A stretch of DNA of 64,000 nt from Bordetella parapertussis (GCA_945901125.1 CAMDKD010000011.1:14808-78807), one strand, 5' to 3'. Numbered from the stretch's first letter, positions 34,634-44,075 are shown. Notes: generated by a model not told the origin, from the sequence alone. A program made the numbers and translations.

Positions 34634-37600
34634 ATGTCGTTCAATGTTGTAGGTCTGGCGCTTAAGCGCCCGTATACGTTTGTCGTGATGGCCTTGCTGC
34701 TGTTGATCATGGGCCCGCTGGCAGCCCTCAGAACACCTACAGACATTTTTCCTGAAATCCGCATCCCCGTGATCGCCGTGGCCTGGGCCTATACAGGTTT
34801 GCCGCCAGACCAAATGGCCGGTCGCATGAGCACTTTGTATCAACGCGTGCTGACCACCACGGTCAATGACATTGAACACCTGGAGGCGAATTCTTATAAC
34901 GGCCTAGGTATTGTCAAAATTTTCTTTCACCCCGGTGTGAACATAGCAACCGCCAATGCCCAGGTGACGGCCATTTCTCAGACCATGCTCAGGCAAATGC
35001 CACCGGGCGCACTGCCGCCGCTGATCGTCAACTACAACGCCTCAACGGTGCCGATTCTGCAATTGGCCTTGGCTGGCAAAGGTTTGTCAGAACAGAATCT
35101 GGCCGACTACGGCTTGAACCTGGTGCGCACACCGTTAGTCACAGTCCCGGGAGCCGCCATTCCTTTTCCCTACGGCGGCAAGATGCGTCTGGTACAGGTT
35201 GACCTGAAACTGCCCGAATTGCAATCGCTGGGTTTGAGTGCACAGGATGTGGCGAATGCACTGGCAACACAAAACATCATCATTCCAGTCGGCACGCAAA
35301 AAATCGACTCGCTGGAATACTCCATCAACCTGAACAACGCGGTTGTCAATATCAAGGACATGGCCGACCTGCCGGTCAAATCAGTCAACGGTTCAATGGT
35401 CTATGTGCGCGATGTTGCTAATGTGCATGACGGCAATTCACCGCAGACCAATATTGTTCACGTCAACGGCAATCGGTCGGTGCTGATGTCCGTGCTGAAG
35501 AACGGATCCACTTCTACCCTGTCGATTGTTGACGGCATACGTGAAAAACTAGATGGAATGAAGGCCACCCTGCCGCCTAACCTGACAGTGCAACCTATCA
35601 ACGACCAGTCACTGTTTGTTCGGGCCGCCATCAAGGGTGTTGCAGTCGAAGCCATGATTGCTGCAGCGCTCACCAGCATCATGATTTTTCTGTTCCTAGG
35701 CAGTTGGCGCTCGACCTTGATTGTGGCTGTGTCTATCCCTTTATCCATCATGGGTGCCATCCTCGGTTTGTATGCACTGGGAGAAACCCTCAACATCATG
35801 ACGCTGGGCGGCCTGGCACTGGCCGTCGGTATTCTGGTTGACGATGCGACCGTCACCATTGAAAGTATCAATTGGCACCTTGAGCAAGGCAAAGACGTGG
35901 AAACCGCCATTCTTGACGGTGCCGCCCAGATCATCGCCCCCGCTTTTGTGTCCTTGCTCTGTATTTGTATTGTGTTTGTACCCATGTTCTTTTTGGAAGG
36001 CGTGTCGCGTTTTCTGTTTGTGCCATTGGCACTGGCCGTCATGCTGGCCATGGCCTGGTCGTTCTTTCTGTCGCGCACCCTGGTGCCGACCATGGCCAAT
36101 TACCTGCTCAAACCCCATGCTGCCCACACCGACATGCACGGCAGTTTCGGCCAACCGCGCACCCGCAATCCAATTGTCAAGTTTCAACGCTGGTTTGAAG
36201 CCCGTTTTGAAAGCATTCGGGACAGCTATAAAAATCTGTTGGGGGTTTGCCTGCAAACCCGCTGGCCTATCGTCATTGGTTTCATGAGCTTTGTTGTGGC
36301 ATCCTTTGCGCTGGTGCCTTACCTGGGCAGCAACTTCTTTCCGGACGTTGATGGCGGGCAAATCCTCTTACACGTGCGCGTGCCGATAGGCACCCGGGTG
36401 GAGGAAACGGCTGCACGTTTTGCTCACATTGAAAAAGCCATACAAAAAGTCATTCCATCGGAAGAGATCGTCACGCTGGTTGACAACATCGGCCTGCCGC
36501 CAAGTTGGATCAATACGATTTACAACAATACCGGCGTGATCGGCACCATGGACGGCGATATACAAATTGCCCTTCGCAAGGGGCATGCGCCCACCGCCGA
36601 CTATGTACGAGAATTACGTAAAACACTCCCGGAGGCCTTTCCCGACACGACTTTTTACTTCCCGCCGGCCGATATCGTCAGCCAGATTCTGAATTTCGGC
36701 GCACCTGCACCCATTGACATTCAAATTCGCGGTGCCAACCTGAGCGCTAACTTTGATTACGCCAACACTTTGCTGAAGAAGATCCGGCAGATTCCCGGCA
36801 TCGCCGATGTGCGCATACAGCAATCCGCCAGAAGTCCGGTGTTTGAAGTCAACATGGATCGCTCACAAGCCCTGGACATGGGCATCACCCCCAGGGATGT
36901 GACCAATAACCTGGTGGTCAATCTGGCAGGCAGCAGCCAGGTGGCTCCCACTTACTGGCTCAATCCCGCCAATGGTGTCTCTTACAGCGTTGTCATGCAA
37001 ACCCCGCAGTACAACCTAGACTCGCTGGATGAGCTGGCCAACCTGCCCATTATTTCAGGCAGCGGTCAGCAGGTACTGGGTTCTGTAGCCGAATTCAAAC
37101 GCACCACTAAAAACAATTTGGTCAGCCAATATGATATTCAATCGATGGTGCAAATACACGCCACATCTCAGGACACCGACCTGGCCAGCGTGGCATCTGA
37201 AGTCCGCAAAGCCATTGCTGACACCGAAGCGGCTTTGCCCAAGGGCAGCAAAGTCGTACTGCTGGGCCAGGTCCGCACCATGGAAAAAGCTTTTTCCGGT
37301 TTGCTGTGGGGACTGGTCGGCGCGATTGCGCTGATTTACTTTTTGATTGTGGTCAATTTCCAATCCTGGCGAGACCCCTTCGTCATCATCAGTGCGCTAC
37401 CTGCGGCCATCGCCGGCATCGTCTGGATGTTGTTCACCACCCGCACCACCTTGTCTGTGCCCGCACTCACCGGCGCCATCATGTGCATGGGTGTGGCCAC
37501 AGCCAACAGCGTGCTCGTCATCAGTTTTGCGCGTGAGCGGCTGGATGAACTCGGCGACCCTGTGGCCGCCGCGCTGGACGCCGGTTTTGTGCGTTTCAGG

Positions 37601-37828
37601 CCGGTGTTGATGACCGCACTGGCCATGATCATCGGCATGATTCCCATGTCCCTGGGCTTGGGCGAGGGCGGCGAGCAAAATGCCCCGCTGGGCCGCGCAG
37701 TCATCGGCGGCCTGTCCTTTGCCACAGTGGCCACCCTTATTCTGGTTCCTCTGTTATTCAGTATGGTGCATTCGCGTCACCGTCCTTCCAAAATTGCACC
37801 GCTTTCCCCTGGAGTTCGTCATGTCTGA
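34634..37828 (+). CDS. RND-family efflux pump, inner-membrane transporter
   Basis: AcrB/HAE-type RND transporter of 1064 residues with two halves, each having a membrane helix, a large periplasmic loop and a six-helix bundle. The N-terminus KRPYTFVVMALLLLIMGPLAA and the TM4 motif GILVDDATVTIE, containing the proton-relay aspartates, identify the family. The C-terminal half has the matching MCMGVATANSVLVISFA region. The substrate is unknown. The pump gene precedes its membrane-fusion gene, the reverse of the common order, and no outer-membrane factor or regulator gene is adjacent. The start is ATG 34634. Confidence 0.93.
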   Translation: MSFNVVGLALKRPYTFVVMALLLLIMGPLAALRTPTDIFPEIRIPVIAVAWAYTGLPPDQMAGRMSTLYQRVLTTTVNDIEHLEANSYNGLGIVKIFFHPGVNIATANAQVTAISQTMLRQMPPGALPPLIVNYNASTVPILQLALAGKGLSEQNLADYGLNLVRTPLVTVPGAAIPFPYGGKMRLVQVDLKLPELQSLGLSAQDVANALATQNIIIPVGTQKIDSLEYSINLNNAVVNIKDMADLPVKSVNGSMVYVRDVANVHDGNSPQTNIVHVNGNRSVLMSVLKNGSTSTLSIVDGIREKLDGMKATLPPNLTVQPINDQSLFVRAAIKGVAVEAMIAAALTSIMIFLFLGSWRSTLIVAVSIPLSIMGAILGLYALGETLNIMTLGGLALAVGILVDDATVTIESINWHLEQGKDVETAILDGAAQIIAPAFVSLLCICIVFVPMFFLEGVSRFLFVPLALAVMLAMAWSFFLSRTLVPTMANYLLKPHAAHTDMHGSFGQPRTRNPIVKFQRWFEARFESIRDSYKNLLGVCLQTRWPIVIGFMSFVVASFALVPYLGSNFFPDVDGGQILLHVRVPIGTRVEETAARFAHIEKAIQKVIPSEEIVTLVDNIGLPPSWINTIYNNTGVIGTMDGDIQIALRKGHAPTADYVRELRKTLPEAFPDTTFYFPPADIVSQILNFGAPAPIDIQIRGANLSANFDYANTLLKKIRQIPGIADVRIQQSARSPVFEVNMDRSQALDMGITPRDVTNNLVVNLAGSSQVAPTYWLNPANGVSYSVVMQTPQYNLDSLDELANLPIISGSGQQVLGSVAEFKRTTKNNLVSQYDIQSMVQIHATSQDTDLASVASEVRKAIADTEAALPKGSKVVLLGQVRTMEKAFSGLLWGLVGAIALIYFLIVVNFQSWRDPFVIISALPAAIAGIVWMLFTTRTTLSVPALTGAIMCMGVATANSVLVISFARERLDELGDPVAAALDAGFVRFRPVLMTALAMIIGMIPMSLGLGEGGEQNAPLGRAVIGGLSFATVATLILVPLLFSMVHSRHRPSKIAPLSPGVRHV

Positions 37829-38978
37829 TTTTTCTACCCATCGTATTTCCCGTGGTTATGCTTGGACCGCTGCCGTTGTTTTCGCCCTGGTAACCGCTGG
37901 CATTGTGATCAATGGACTGCATGTACGTTCCACTGACGCCGCCCAATTGAAAGCCAATACCGAAAAGCAGGCCCTGACAGTGGTGAGCGTGATTTCACCG
38001 ATACCTGCCACTGAAGCCGGCTTGTTGTCTTTGCCCGGTCGCTTCGAAGCTCCGCGCGCACCAATTTACGCACGAGTCAGCGGCTACTTGAAAAGCTGGA
38101 AAACTGAAATAGGCACGCCGGTCAAAGCCGGTCAGTTGTTGGCCGAAATAGACACGCCGGATCTGGATCAGCAAATCCTGCAAGCCAAAGCCGAATTGGC
38201 CACCACTCAGGCCAATGCGGCTTTATCTGAGAACACCGCCAAGCGCTGGAAATCTCTGGAGGCTGCCAATTTCGTCTCGTCCCAGGCGGTTGAAGAAAAA
38301 GTCGGCGATTACAACGCCAAATTGGCAGCGGTGAATGCTTCACAAGCCAATGTCAATCGCTTACTGTCGATGAAAAACTTTGCCCGCATCGTGTCCCCGT
38401 TCGATGGCGTAGTTACTGCGCGCAATACTGAAGTCGGTGCCTTGATAAACACCGTGAGTGACCCCGGCAGAGAGCTATTTGTCGTCACGAATACCAAACG
38501 CCTGCGTTTGTATGTCAGCATTCCGCAAAATCAGGTGTCATCCATTCGCCAGGGCAGCAAGGCCAAGTTCACGCTGCCTAGTCAACCCGGCAAGGTGTTC
38601 ACTGCCTCGGTAGTCAATATGTCGCAGGCTATCAATACCAGTTCCGGCAGCATGCTGGTGCAATTAGCCGCAGAAAACTCCAAGAATGATTTCCTGTCGG
38701 GCGGCTTTGCCAGCGTCAGCTTTGACATAGACCCCGCAGCCGATCGCTTCACGCTGCCACCGAGTGCATTGATCTTCTCCAAAGCAGGCATCACTGTAGC
38801 TATCGTCAACGCTCAAAACAAAGTTGAACTCAAACCCATAGTCATTGCGCGCGACCACGGCAACAAGGTTGAAATCCTGTCCGGCATACAGGCAAGCGAC
38901 AAAGTCATTGAAAATCCTCCCGATGGTGTGGCACAAGGTGATGTTGTGCAAATCAGCACAGTTGAAGCAAAACATTAA
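37821..38978 (+). CDS. RND efflux membrane-fusion protein (HlyD/AcrA family)
   Basis: Periplasmic adaptor of 385 residues. It has one N-terminal membrane anchor (about 12-32) and no clear lipobox. A lipoyl-like half, APIYARVSGYLKSWKTEIG, is followed by a hairpin (DLDQQILQAKAELATTQANAALSENTAKR) and the second lipoyl half RIVSPFDGVVTARNTEVGALI. The start at ATG 37821 with TGGAGTTCGTC upstream overlaps the pump gene by 8 bp. Upstream codons in this frame overlap the pump gene and are not used. Confidence 0.92.
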   Translation: MSDFSTHRISRGYAWTAAVVFALVTAGIVINGLHVRSTDAAQLKANTEKQALTVVSVISPIPATEAGLLSLPGRFEAPRAPIYARVSGYLKSWKTEIGTPVKAGQLLAEIDTPDLDQQILQAKAELATTQANAALSENTAKRWKSLEAANFVSSQAVEEKVGDYNAKLAAVNASQANVNRLLSMKNFARIVSPFDGVVTARNTEVGALINTVSDPGRELFVVTNTKRLRLYVSIPQNQVSSIRQGSKAKFTLPSQPGKVFTASVVNMSQAINTSSGSMLVQLAAENSKNDFLSGGFASVSFDIDPAADRFTLPPSALIFSKAGITVAIVNAQNKVELKPIVIARDHGNKVEILSGIQASDKVIENPPDGVAQGDVVQISTVEAKH

Positions 38979-39077
38979 GTTCGCCAGCAAAGTGCTATTG
39001 AATGGTTGTTGAATAACGTTTGATGTCGTTGATTTACAAATTCTCGAAAAAGTGAAATTTAGTAAATTAATCATTTC

Positions 39078-39105
39078 TTGACTCAATATGACAAAAAGTT
39101 AATAA
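39078..39105 (+). promoter_or_regulatory. candidate sigma-70 promoter for the YkgJ-type gene
   Basis: TTGACT (39078-39083), a 16-nt spacer and TAATAA (39100-39105) lie in an AT-rich 212-bp gap after the efflux genes, about 85 bp before the start at 39191. Nothing else is evident in the gap. It is a near-consensus pair, not tested. Confidence 0.5.
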
Positions 39106-39190
39106 TTCTTCAACCCTTTGCCACGCTAGATGACACACCTACGTTTTTTTGCGGCGCATGACAAGCTACACGATTTACCCCTGATGGAGT

Positions 39191-39655
39191 ATGTGCGTGT
39201 TGTTTGACCACTGCGCCGAATGCCAACGATGTTGCAACGTCGAGTCGGGTTACCCGCCTCTGGACATTACGCTGACCAGCAACGAAGAGAAAAAATTAGG
39301 CTCGGTTTGCATAGAGACGCGCTGCGATCACTTAGGCCCCCAAGGCTGCACCATGGGCATAGAGAAGCCATTCGGTTGCAGTCTTTACCCTCTCAGTTAC
39401 AACCCCATTAACAAAAGTTTTTATTTCGACACCGACTGTCCGCTGATGGACGATTACATGATCGGTTTGAAAGACGCAAACAGCGATGCCTCAGAGCATT
39501 TGTCACGCATGCACCAGACTATTTTGCAACTGGAGCAAACCGATCCTAAGTTCTTGAAAAAGAACCACGCGGTTGACGTCACTTATTTCGATCTGAAAAA
39601 GATTCCTGCGTTACATTCGACAACAAAACAATTCAAAAAAAAATCCAATATATAA
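39191..39655 (+). CDS. YkgJ-type cysteine-cluster protein
   Basis: Protein of 154 residues with an N-terminal metal-binding cysteine pattern: CAECQRCC (about 8-15), then Cys40, Cys45 and Cys53 in the segment ETRCDHLGPQGC, and Cys63 in FGCSLYPLSY. This matches the YkgJ/zinc- or iron-sulfur-cluster family (CxxCxxCC), of unknown function. The start is ATG 39191 with GGAG close upstream. It is followed after 10 bp by the GNAT-like gene, and the pair probably forms an operon. Confidence 0.75.
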   Translation: MCVLFDHCAECQRCCNVESGYPPLDITLTSNEEKKLGSVCIETRCDHLGPQGCTMGIEKPFGCSLYPLSYNPINKSFYFDTDCPLMDDYMIGLKDANSDASEHLSRMHQTILQLEQTDPKFLKKNHAVDVTYFDLKKIPALHSTTKQFKKKSNI

Positions 39656-39665
39656 AGGCAACAAC

Positions 39666-40577
39666 ATGAATGGCATGCTTTACCAATTCAAACCTGCGCA
39701 ACAGTTTCCCGCCGCCCCCAAGGTTCACGAAGTCGGAAACCAGAGCTGGACTGAAGACAACCTGCTGGTTGAAAGTGAGCACAACGACATTCTTTACTAC
39801 ACCACTCGCTGGGACGCTCTGTGCCCCTATATCAATGTGACCCTGGAAATGCTGGACGCTGCTCCGCGACCTTTTGTGGTTTACGCGTTGCCACCGGACA
39901 GTCCCTTTGGCGTACCTATCAATGACAAATACGGCCTGGTCAACACCATGGACGAAGACTTTTGGATTGAACCGCGTCGCGAACGCAAATTTCGTGAATA
40001 CGACAAGCAATACAAAAATTTTGTCTACTCCGAAGAAGTCATACCGGGCTCACACCTGACTGTGGAAGACATGTTTGAGATGGGCGGAGAACATTTCGCC
40101 AACTACTATATCGATGACCGCGAAGTCGAAGGTTTTGTCGACTACGTGCGCAATTTAGACGTGCTGGTATTGCGCGTACACAGCCCCGAGGGTGAACTGG
40201 TGCTGACCGATGTGTCTATTTTGCTGCCTCAGTACAACCAGTTGTACGGCAGCTTTTGCCAATGGAACCGGGATTATAAAAATCGCTCACCCGGCATCTA
40301 CGCCTGTTTGCAGGCTTGCCGCTGGGCACAAAAAAACGGTTTGCGTTATTACAACTTAGGCCCGGTGGACGACTACGGCTACAAAGCCTTGTTCGTCACC
40401 GACTTTGAGCCTATTTATGCGCTGGCCCTGATTGACCCGGACCATCCGCTGGCCACTGACCCGACGTCACCGCTGATCACCGATTTCAAACCGCATGAAT
40501 TGAACCAGGTCTATCGCCACCAGCCGGTGGATCACCTGAGCGTCAACGAGCACAGTGCCCTGGCAATGGCCGGTTGA
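39666..40577 (+). CDS. GNAT-superfamily-like protein of unknown function
   Basis: Protein of 303 residues. I do not recognise a named family. The C-terminal half (LYGSFCQWNRDYKNRSPGIY, then LQACRWAQKNGLRYYNLGPVDDYGYKALF) has the helix and YxLGxxxxxxYKxxF layout seen in arginyl/leucyl-tRNA-protein transferase and FemAB-like GNAT folds. It is therefore probably an acyl or aminoacyl transferase. This is a structural guess. It lies 10 bp after the YkgJ-type cysteine-cluster gene. The start is ATG 39666 with AAGGCAACAAC upstream. Confidence 0.6.
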   Translation: MNGMLYQFKPAQQFPAAPKVHEVGNQSWTEDNLLVESEHNDILYYTTRWDALCPYINVTLEMLDAAPRPFVVYALPPDSPFGVPINDKYGLVNTMDEDFWIEPRRERKFREYDKQYKNFVYSEEVIPGSHLTVEDMFEMGGEHFANYYIDDREVEGFVDYVRNLDVLVLRVHSPEGELVLTDVSILLPQYNQLYGSFCQWNRDYKNRSPGIYACLQACRWAQKNGLRYYNLGPVDDYGYKALFVTDFEPIYALALIDPDHPLATDPTSPLITDFKPHELNQVYRHQPVDHLSVNEHSALAMAG

Positions 40578-40997
40578 TCAGAAATAATGCTTTTCGCCGA
40601 AGCTGATGTCGTAATCGATAAACAGTTCGTCACCTTCGGCAATATGAGATAGGCTTTCCAGCGCACCGTTTTTCTTGAAGCGCAAATTGGGTTGCTTGGA
40701 ATGGTTGAGGTATACCGCCAGGTCAAATGAATTCAAGCCAATGCTCGGGATGCTGACGGATTTTCTATCGTAAAAGCAAAACATATCTATCTGACTGCGC
40801 ACACCCTTGGGCAGGTTTTTAATGTCTTTTTTATCGATGTCAATTTCCTTGAACCGCAAATAACTTTTTAAAGGGTTAATGCCTTTGGGAATAGGCCGCA
40901 CCGCAAACACCCCTATGCCATGTATCGGCGACACACCGAGCTTGCAAAATATTTCTGATTCCAGATGCTGGAGGATTTTCTTCTTGGACATAGGCAT
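40578..40997 (-). CDS. SET-domain protein
   Basis: Protein of 139 residues from ATG 40995-40997. It has the order of SET-domain motifs: SPIHGIGVFAVRPIPKG (about 23-39), YLNHSKQPNLRF (96-107, the NHS core) and EGDELFIDYD (121-130, with the active-site tyrosine). SET proteins transfer methyl groups to lysines. Bacterial stand-alone members are known but the target is usually unknown. The frame is open 199 codons further upstream inside the PAP2 gene, and I reject that. The start codon overlaps that of the divergent PAP2 gene by two bases. Confidence 0.75.
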   Translation of the reverse strand: MPMSKKKILQHLESEIFCKLGVSPIHGIGVFAVRPIPKGINPLKSYLRFKEIDIDKKDIKNLPKGVRSQIDMFCFYDRKSVSIPSIGLNSFDLAVYLNHSKQPNLRFKKNGALESLSHIAEGDELFIDYDISFGEKHYF

Positions 40998-41877
40998 GGA
41001 AGCACTTTCTCGGTTAAGGGCGACTATAACCAATGCAGACTTACGGTTATGGCCTCTGCTTACAATCTTGTTGATGTTCCAGCCTATACCTGCACCGGAC
41101 AAGCCCCGTCTGACTCTTCTTCTTATTTTTTCCGTTACTTTGATGCTCGGCGGTTTGGTATTGTTCCTCTCGCCCATGAATCTGCAAGCCATGCTGTGGC
41201 TGAACCATCTGACACCCGGCTTGGATGACTTTTGGTCATTCATCACCCAATTCGGCGATGGAGGTGCGGCCCTGCTGCTGTTGCTTGTGATCACCCGTTT
41301 CAGCCAGAACGGCAATGCGCTCAGTCTGAAAATCTTTTTGCTCGGCTCCCTCCTGTCGCCGTTGCTCAAATCCTGGGTGTCCTCGCCGCGCCCGCTGGGT
41401 GTGATGCAGGCTGATCTGCTGAACAGCATAGGCCAACCCCCGAGCGGGGCTAACTCCATGCCCTCTGGCCACAGCCTCACGGCTTTTGCTGCCATAGGCG
41501 TGATTTTTCTATGCTTCTCCTTTAAAGCCCGCCACTTGCCGTTGGCCGTACTGCTGGTGTTGCTGGCGGTGCTGGTTGCGCTATCGCGCGTCATGGTCGG
41601 TGCGCACTGGCCGGCCGATGTGCTGGCCGGTGCCGGTTTGGGTCTGGGGGTGGCCTTGCTGGCCCAGCGCTGGGAAGCCTTGCAAGCCTGGCAACCGTAT
41701 TTACAAAGAAGACCGGCACAGTGGAGCCTGCTGTTGACCGAATGCGTGCTGGCCGGCTATTTGCTGACAGCGACTACCGCCACCGCAGCCGAGCGCCTGG
41801 CGTTTGACCTGATCGCCACGGTGGGCATAGCAGGTGCCATGTCCAGGCTGTCGTTCATTCGCCGCCAGCCATCATGA
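40996..41877 (+). CDS. PAP2-family phosphatase (membrane)
   Basis: Membrane phosphatase of 293 residues. It has the three acid-phosphatase motifs: KSWVSSPRP (KX6RP), MPSGHSLTAFA (PSGH) and SRVMVGAHWPADV (SRX5HX3D), each near a helix, with 6-8 hydrophobic segments. It probably acts on a lipid phosphate or undecaprenyl pyrophosphate. I start at ATG 40996. The divergent SET gene starts in the same CATG. The in-frame upstream extension to 40879 runs through the SET gene and is not used. Overlapping ATGA joins it to the next PAP2 gene. Confidence 0.88.
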   Translation: MEALSRLRATITNADLRLWPLLTILLMFQPIPAPDKPRLTLLLIFSVTLMLGGLVLFLSPMNLQAMLWLNHLTPGLDDFWSFITQFGDGGAALLLLLVITRFSQNGNALSLKIFLLGSLLSPLLKSWVSSPRPLGVMQADLLNSIGQPPSGANSMPSGHSLTAFAAIGVIFLCFSFKARHLPLAVLLVLLAVLVALSRVMVGAHWPADVLAGAGLGLGVALLAQRWEALQAWQPYLQRRPAQWSLLLTECVLAGYLLTATTATAAERLAFDLIATVGIAGAMSRLSFIRRQPS

Positions 41878-42587
41878 AAGCACGCCATCGCCGTTTAATG
41901 CCGGCCTGGCTGCTGTTGCTTGCCTGTGTGCTGCTTTTTCTGGTCTGGCCCGAACTCGATCTGATCGTCACCCGGTCTTTTTTTGATCCGGTGAATCAGG
42001 AATTCCCTGCCAATGCAGTACCTTGGGTCAAATGGGTTTACGACGATACACCTGCGATCAATCAGTCACTGGGGCTACTGATGTTATTGGCCTTGTTGCT
42101 GCAATGGATACGTCCGGGCTGGCCCGGGCTGCGTACGCGCAGAAGCATGTGCGCCTGGCTGTTGGTGGTCTGCATAGGCCTAGGCTTCATGGTTGATTGG
42201 GTGCTGAAGGATCATTTCGGTCGACCGCATCCTTATCAAACGCATGTCTTCACCGGCGAACAGGATTTTGTGCCGGCCTTTCATTACCGCCCGCTGTGCG
42301 AACTTAATTGCTCGTTTGTCAGCGGCCACGCAGCTGGCGGCTTTGTCTGGATGGCTTGGGGCATGTGGGGTTGGCGCAGACGGCGTCAAGCTTGGTTGCT
42401 GGCGGGCGTGGCGGCCGGCAGCTTCTTTGGTGCAGCGCGCATCATGCAAGGCGGCCATTTTTTGAGCGACGTGGTGTTCTCCGGTTGGGTGATCTGGCTC
42501 AGCATGCAAGCCATACGTGCTGTATGGCTGCGCCTGCGACGGCGTCGATTGCAGCAACATGCCAACAGCAACCCATCAACTCTGTAA
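41874..42587 (+). CDS. second PAP2-family phosphatase (membrane)
   Basis: Membrane phosphatase of 237 residues with a variant first motif KDHFGRP, then CSFVSGHAAGG (PSGH-like) and ARIMQGGHFLSDV (SRX5HX3D-like, Ala in place of Ser). The shortened KX4RP first motif and the large periplasmic-looking loop are typical of the subset that includes lipid A phosphatases, so lipid A or phospholipid phosphate is a candidate substrate. It overlaps the preceding PAP2 gene by four bases (41874-41877), so both are likely made together. Confidence 0.85.
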   Translation: MKARHRRLMPAWLLLLACVLLFLVWPELDLIVTRSFFDPVNQEFPANAVPWVKWVYDDTPAINQSLGLLMLLALLLQWIRPGWPGLRTRRSMCAWLLVVCIGLGFMVDWVLKDHFGRPHPYQTHVFTGEQDFVPAFHYRPLCELNCSFVSGHAAGGFVWMAWGMWGWRRRRQAWLLAGVAAGSFFGAARIMQGGHFLSDVVFSGWVIWLSMQAIRAVWLRLRRRRLQQHANSNPSTL

Positions 42588-42648
42588 AAATCAAGTCGCA
42601 ACATAATGGGCTACATTGGCTCTTTTTGAATTTTAAATAAGACACAAC

Positions 42649-43410
42649 ATGGAACTACTTACAGACCCGCACATGTGGATGGCCTTGGCCACCTTGACCT
42701 TGCTTGAACTGGTGTTGGGCATAGACAATATTATTTTCATTTCCATTCTGGTCAGCAAGCTGCCTCGCGACAAACAGGAAACCGCCAGGCGCATCGGTTT
42801 GTTCATGGCCATGTTTTTGCGCATTGCGTTGCTGCTGCTGCTGTCTTACATCATCGGCTTGGTTGAACCGTTATTCAGCGTGATGGATCAGGCTTTTTCA
42901 GGTCGAGACCTGATATTGCTGGCTGGCGGTCTGTTTTTGATCTGGAAAAGCACCGCAGAAATTCACCAATCGCTGGAAGGCGAGGACGAAGACCACGCCG
43001 CCAACGTCAAGCCCAAGGTCAATCTGGCCGCCACCATCGTCCAGATCATCATCATTGATTTGGTGTTCTCGCTAGACTCGATCATCACCGCTGTCGGCAT
43101 GGTCGACGACGTGCGCATCATGATCGCCGCCGTGGTCATTTCTCTGGGTTTGATGATGTTGTTTGCCCGCTCTATAGGTGAATTCGTCGAGGCTCACCCG
43201 TCCATCAAAATGCTAGCGCTGAGTTTTCTGGTGGTGGTCGGCGTGGCGCTGGTTGCCGAAGGTTTCGGACACCATGTACCCAAGGGCTATATTTACTTTG
43301 CGATGGCCTTCTCTTTTGGTGTCGAGTTGCTCAATATCCGCTTTCGCAAATCAAAAGCCAAACCGGTCAAGCTGCGCGAAGCGGCCATGCCCGGTGAAGA
43401 CGATCAGTAA
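42649..43410 (+). CDS. TerC family membrane protein
   Basis: TerC/YjbE-type protein of 253 residues with several hydrophobic helices. It has the diagnostic acidic helix LLELVLGIDNIIFISILVS (about 15-33), repeated in weaker form as IDLVFSLDSIITAVG. Members are linked to metal ion homeostasis, including manganese export, and to tellurite resistance. The start is ATG 42649. It follows the PAP2 genes by 61 bp and ends 4 bp before the convergent pentapeptide gene. Confidence 0.9.
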   Translation: MELLTDPHMWMALATLTLLELVLGIDNIIFISILVSKLPRDKQETARRIGLFMAMFLRIALLLLLSYIIGLVEPLFSVMDQAFSGRDLILLAGGLFLIWKSTAEIHQSLEGEDEDHAANVKPKVNLAATIVQIIIIDLVFSLDSIITAVGMVDDVRIMIAAVVISLGLMMLFARSIGEFVEAHPSIKMLALSFLVVVGVALVAEGFGHHVPKGYIYFAMAFSFGVELLNIRFRKSKAKPVKLREAAMPGEDDQ

Positions 43411-43414
43411 AACA

Positions 43415-43948
43415 TCAACACCCGCTGTCATTCACCGCGCCGTCTGGCATGACGGTTTTGCAGAATTTGGCATCATCGAGTTTGGCGCCGTCCATCTTTG
43501 CGCCTTTCAAATTAGCGCCTGCCAGCACGGCGCCTTTCATGTTTGCATTCAGCAGCACTGCATCGCCGAGGTCGGCACCGGTTAAGTTGGCTTCACGCAA
43601 ATAAGAGTTGGTGAAGTTGGCAAGGTGCAGGTTGGCACCGCTTAAATCGGTGCGGCGCAGATTCGCGTCTTCGAAATTGGTGACCAGCGTGCGTTTTTCC
43701 ATCGGGCGCTCGCCCAGATTGGCCTTGGCCAGCACCGCGCCAGACAAATTGGCGTTTTGAAAATCTGCACCGCGCATATCGCGACCGCCCAACGGTGCAT
43801 CTGTCAGGTCGCAGTATTTGCAGACATTGGTGGTTTTAAAGTCTTCCATCTTGCCTGCGTCAAAAGCTGCTACGGCCCAAGGCCAGACAGCAGATGCCGC
43901 CACCAGTGCCAGCGGTAACAGTTGATAAGTTTTTTGAATAACAGCCAC
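43415..43948 (-). CDS. pentapeptide-repeat protein, probably exported
   Basis: Protein of 177 residues from GTG 43946-43948. A hydrophobic N-terminus reads like a signal peptide ending AVAAF. Then comes a run of pentapeptide-type repeats (A(D/N)LXX: GADFQNANLSGAVLAKANL, SGANLHLANF, REANLTGADL, LAGANLKGAKMDGAKLDDAKF) that should form a right-handed quadrilateral helix. Cys pairs CKYC and a C-terminal Cys could form disulfides. I choose the GTG because AAGGGGCTTGCC precedes it. The longer frame to 44047 overlaps the next gene's upstream region. Function unknown. Confidence 0.78.
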   Translation of the reverse strand: MAVIQKTYQLLPLALVAASAVWPWAVAAFDAGKMEDFKTTNVCKYCDLTDAPLGGRDMRGADFQNANLSGAVLAKANLGERPMEKRTLVTNFEDANLRRTDLSGANLHLANFTNSYLREANLTGADLGDAVLLNANMKGAVLAGANLKGAKMDGAKLDDAKFCKTVMPDGAVNDSGC

Positions 43949-44075
43949 GGCAAGCCCCTTTGAAATCAATGAAATACGGATAACTAATAATAACCAACAG
44001 CCCGAGCCTGACTTGGCCGTCAACAAGTACCCTTGCCGGGCCATCATGCGATGATCAGGCTATTGAAAGGCAGTT

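Noticed and set aside
40998..41594. 199-codon upstream extension of the SET-domain frame
   Set aside because: Antisense to a PAP2 gene with all three phosphatase motifs. The SET domain is complete without it.
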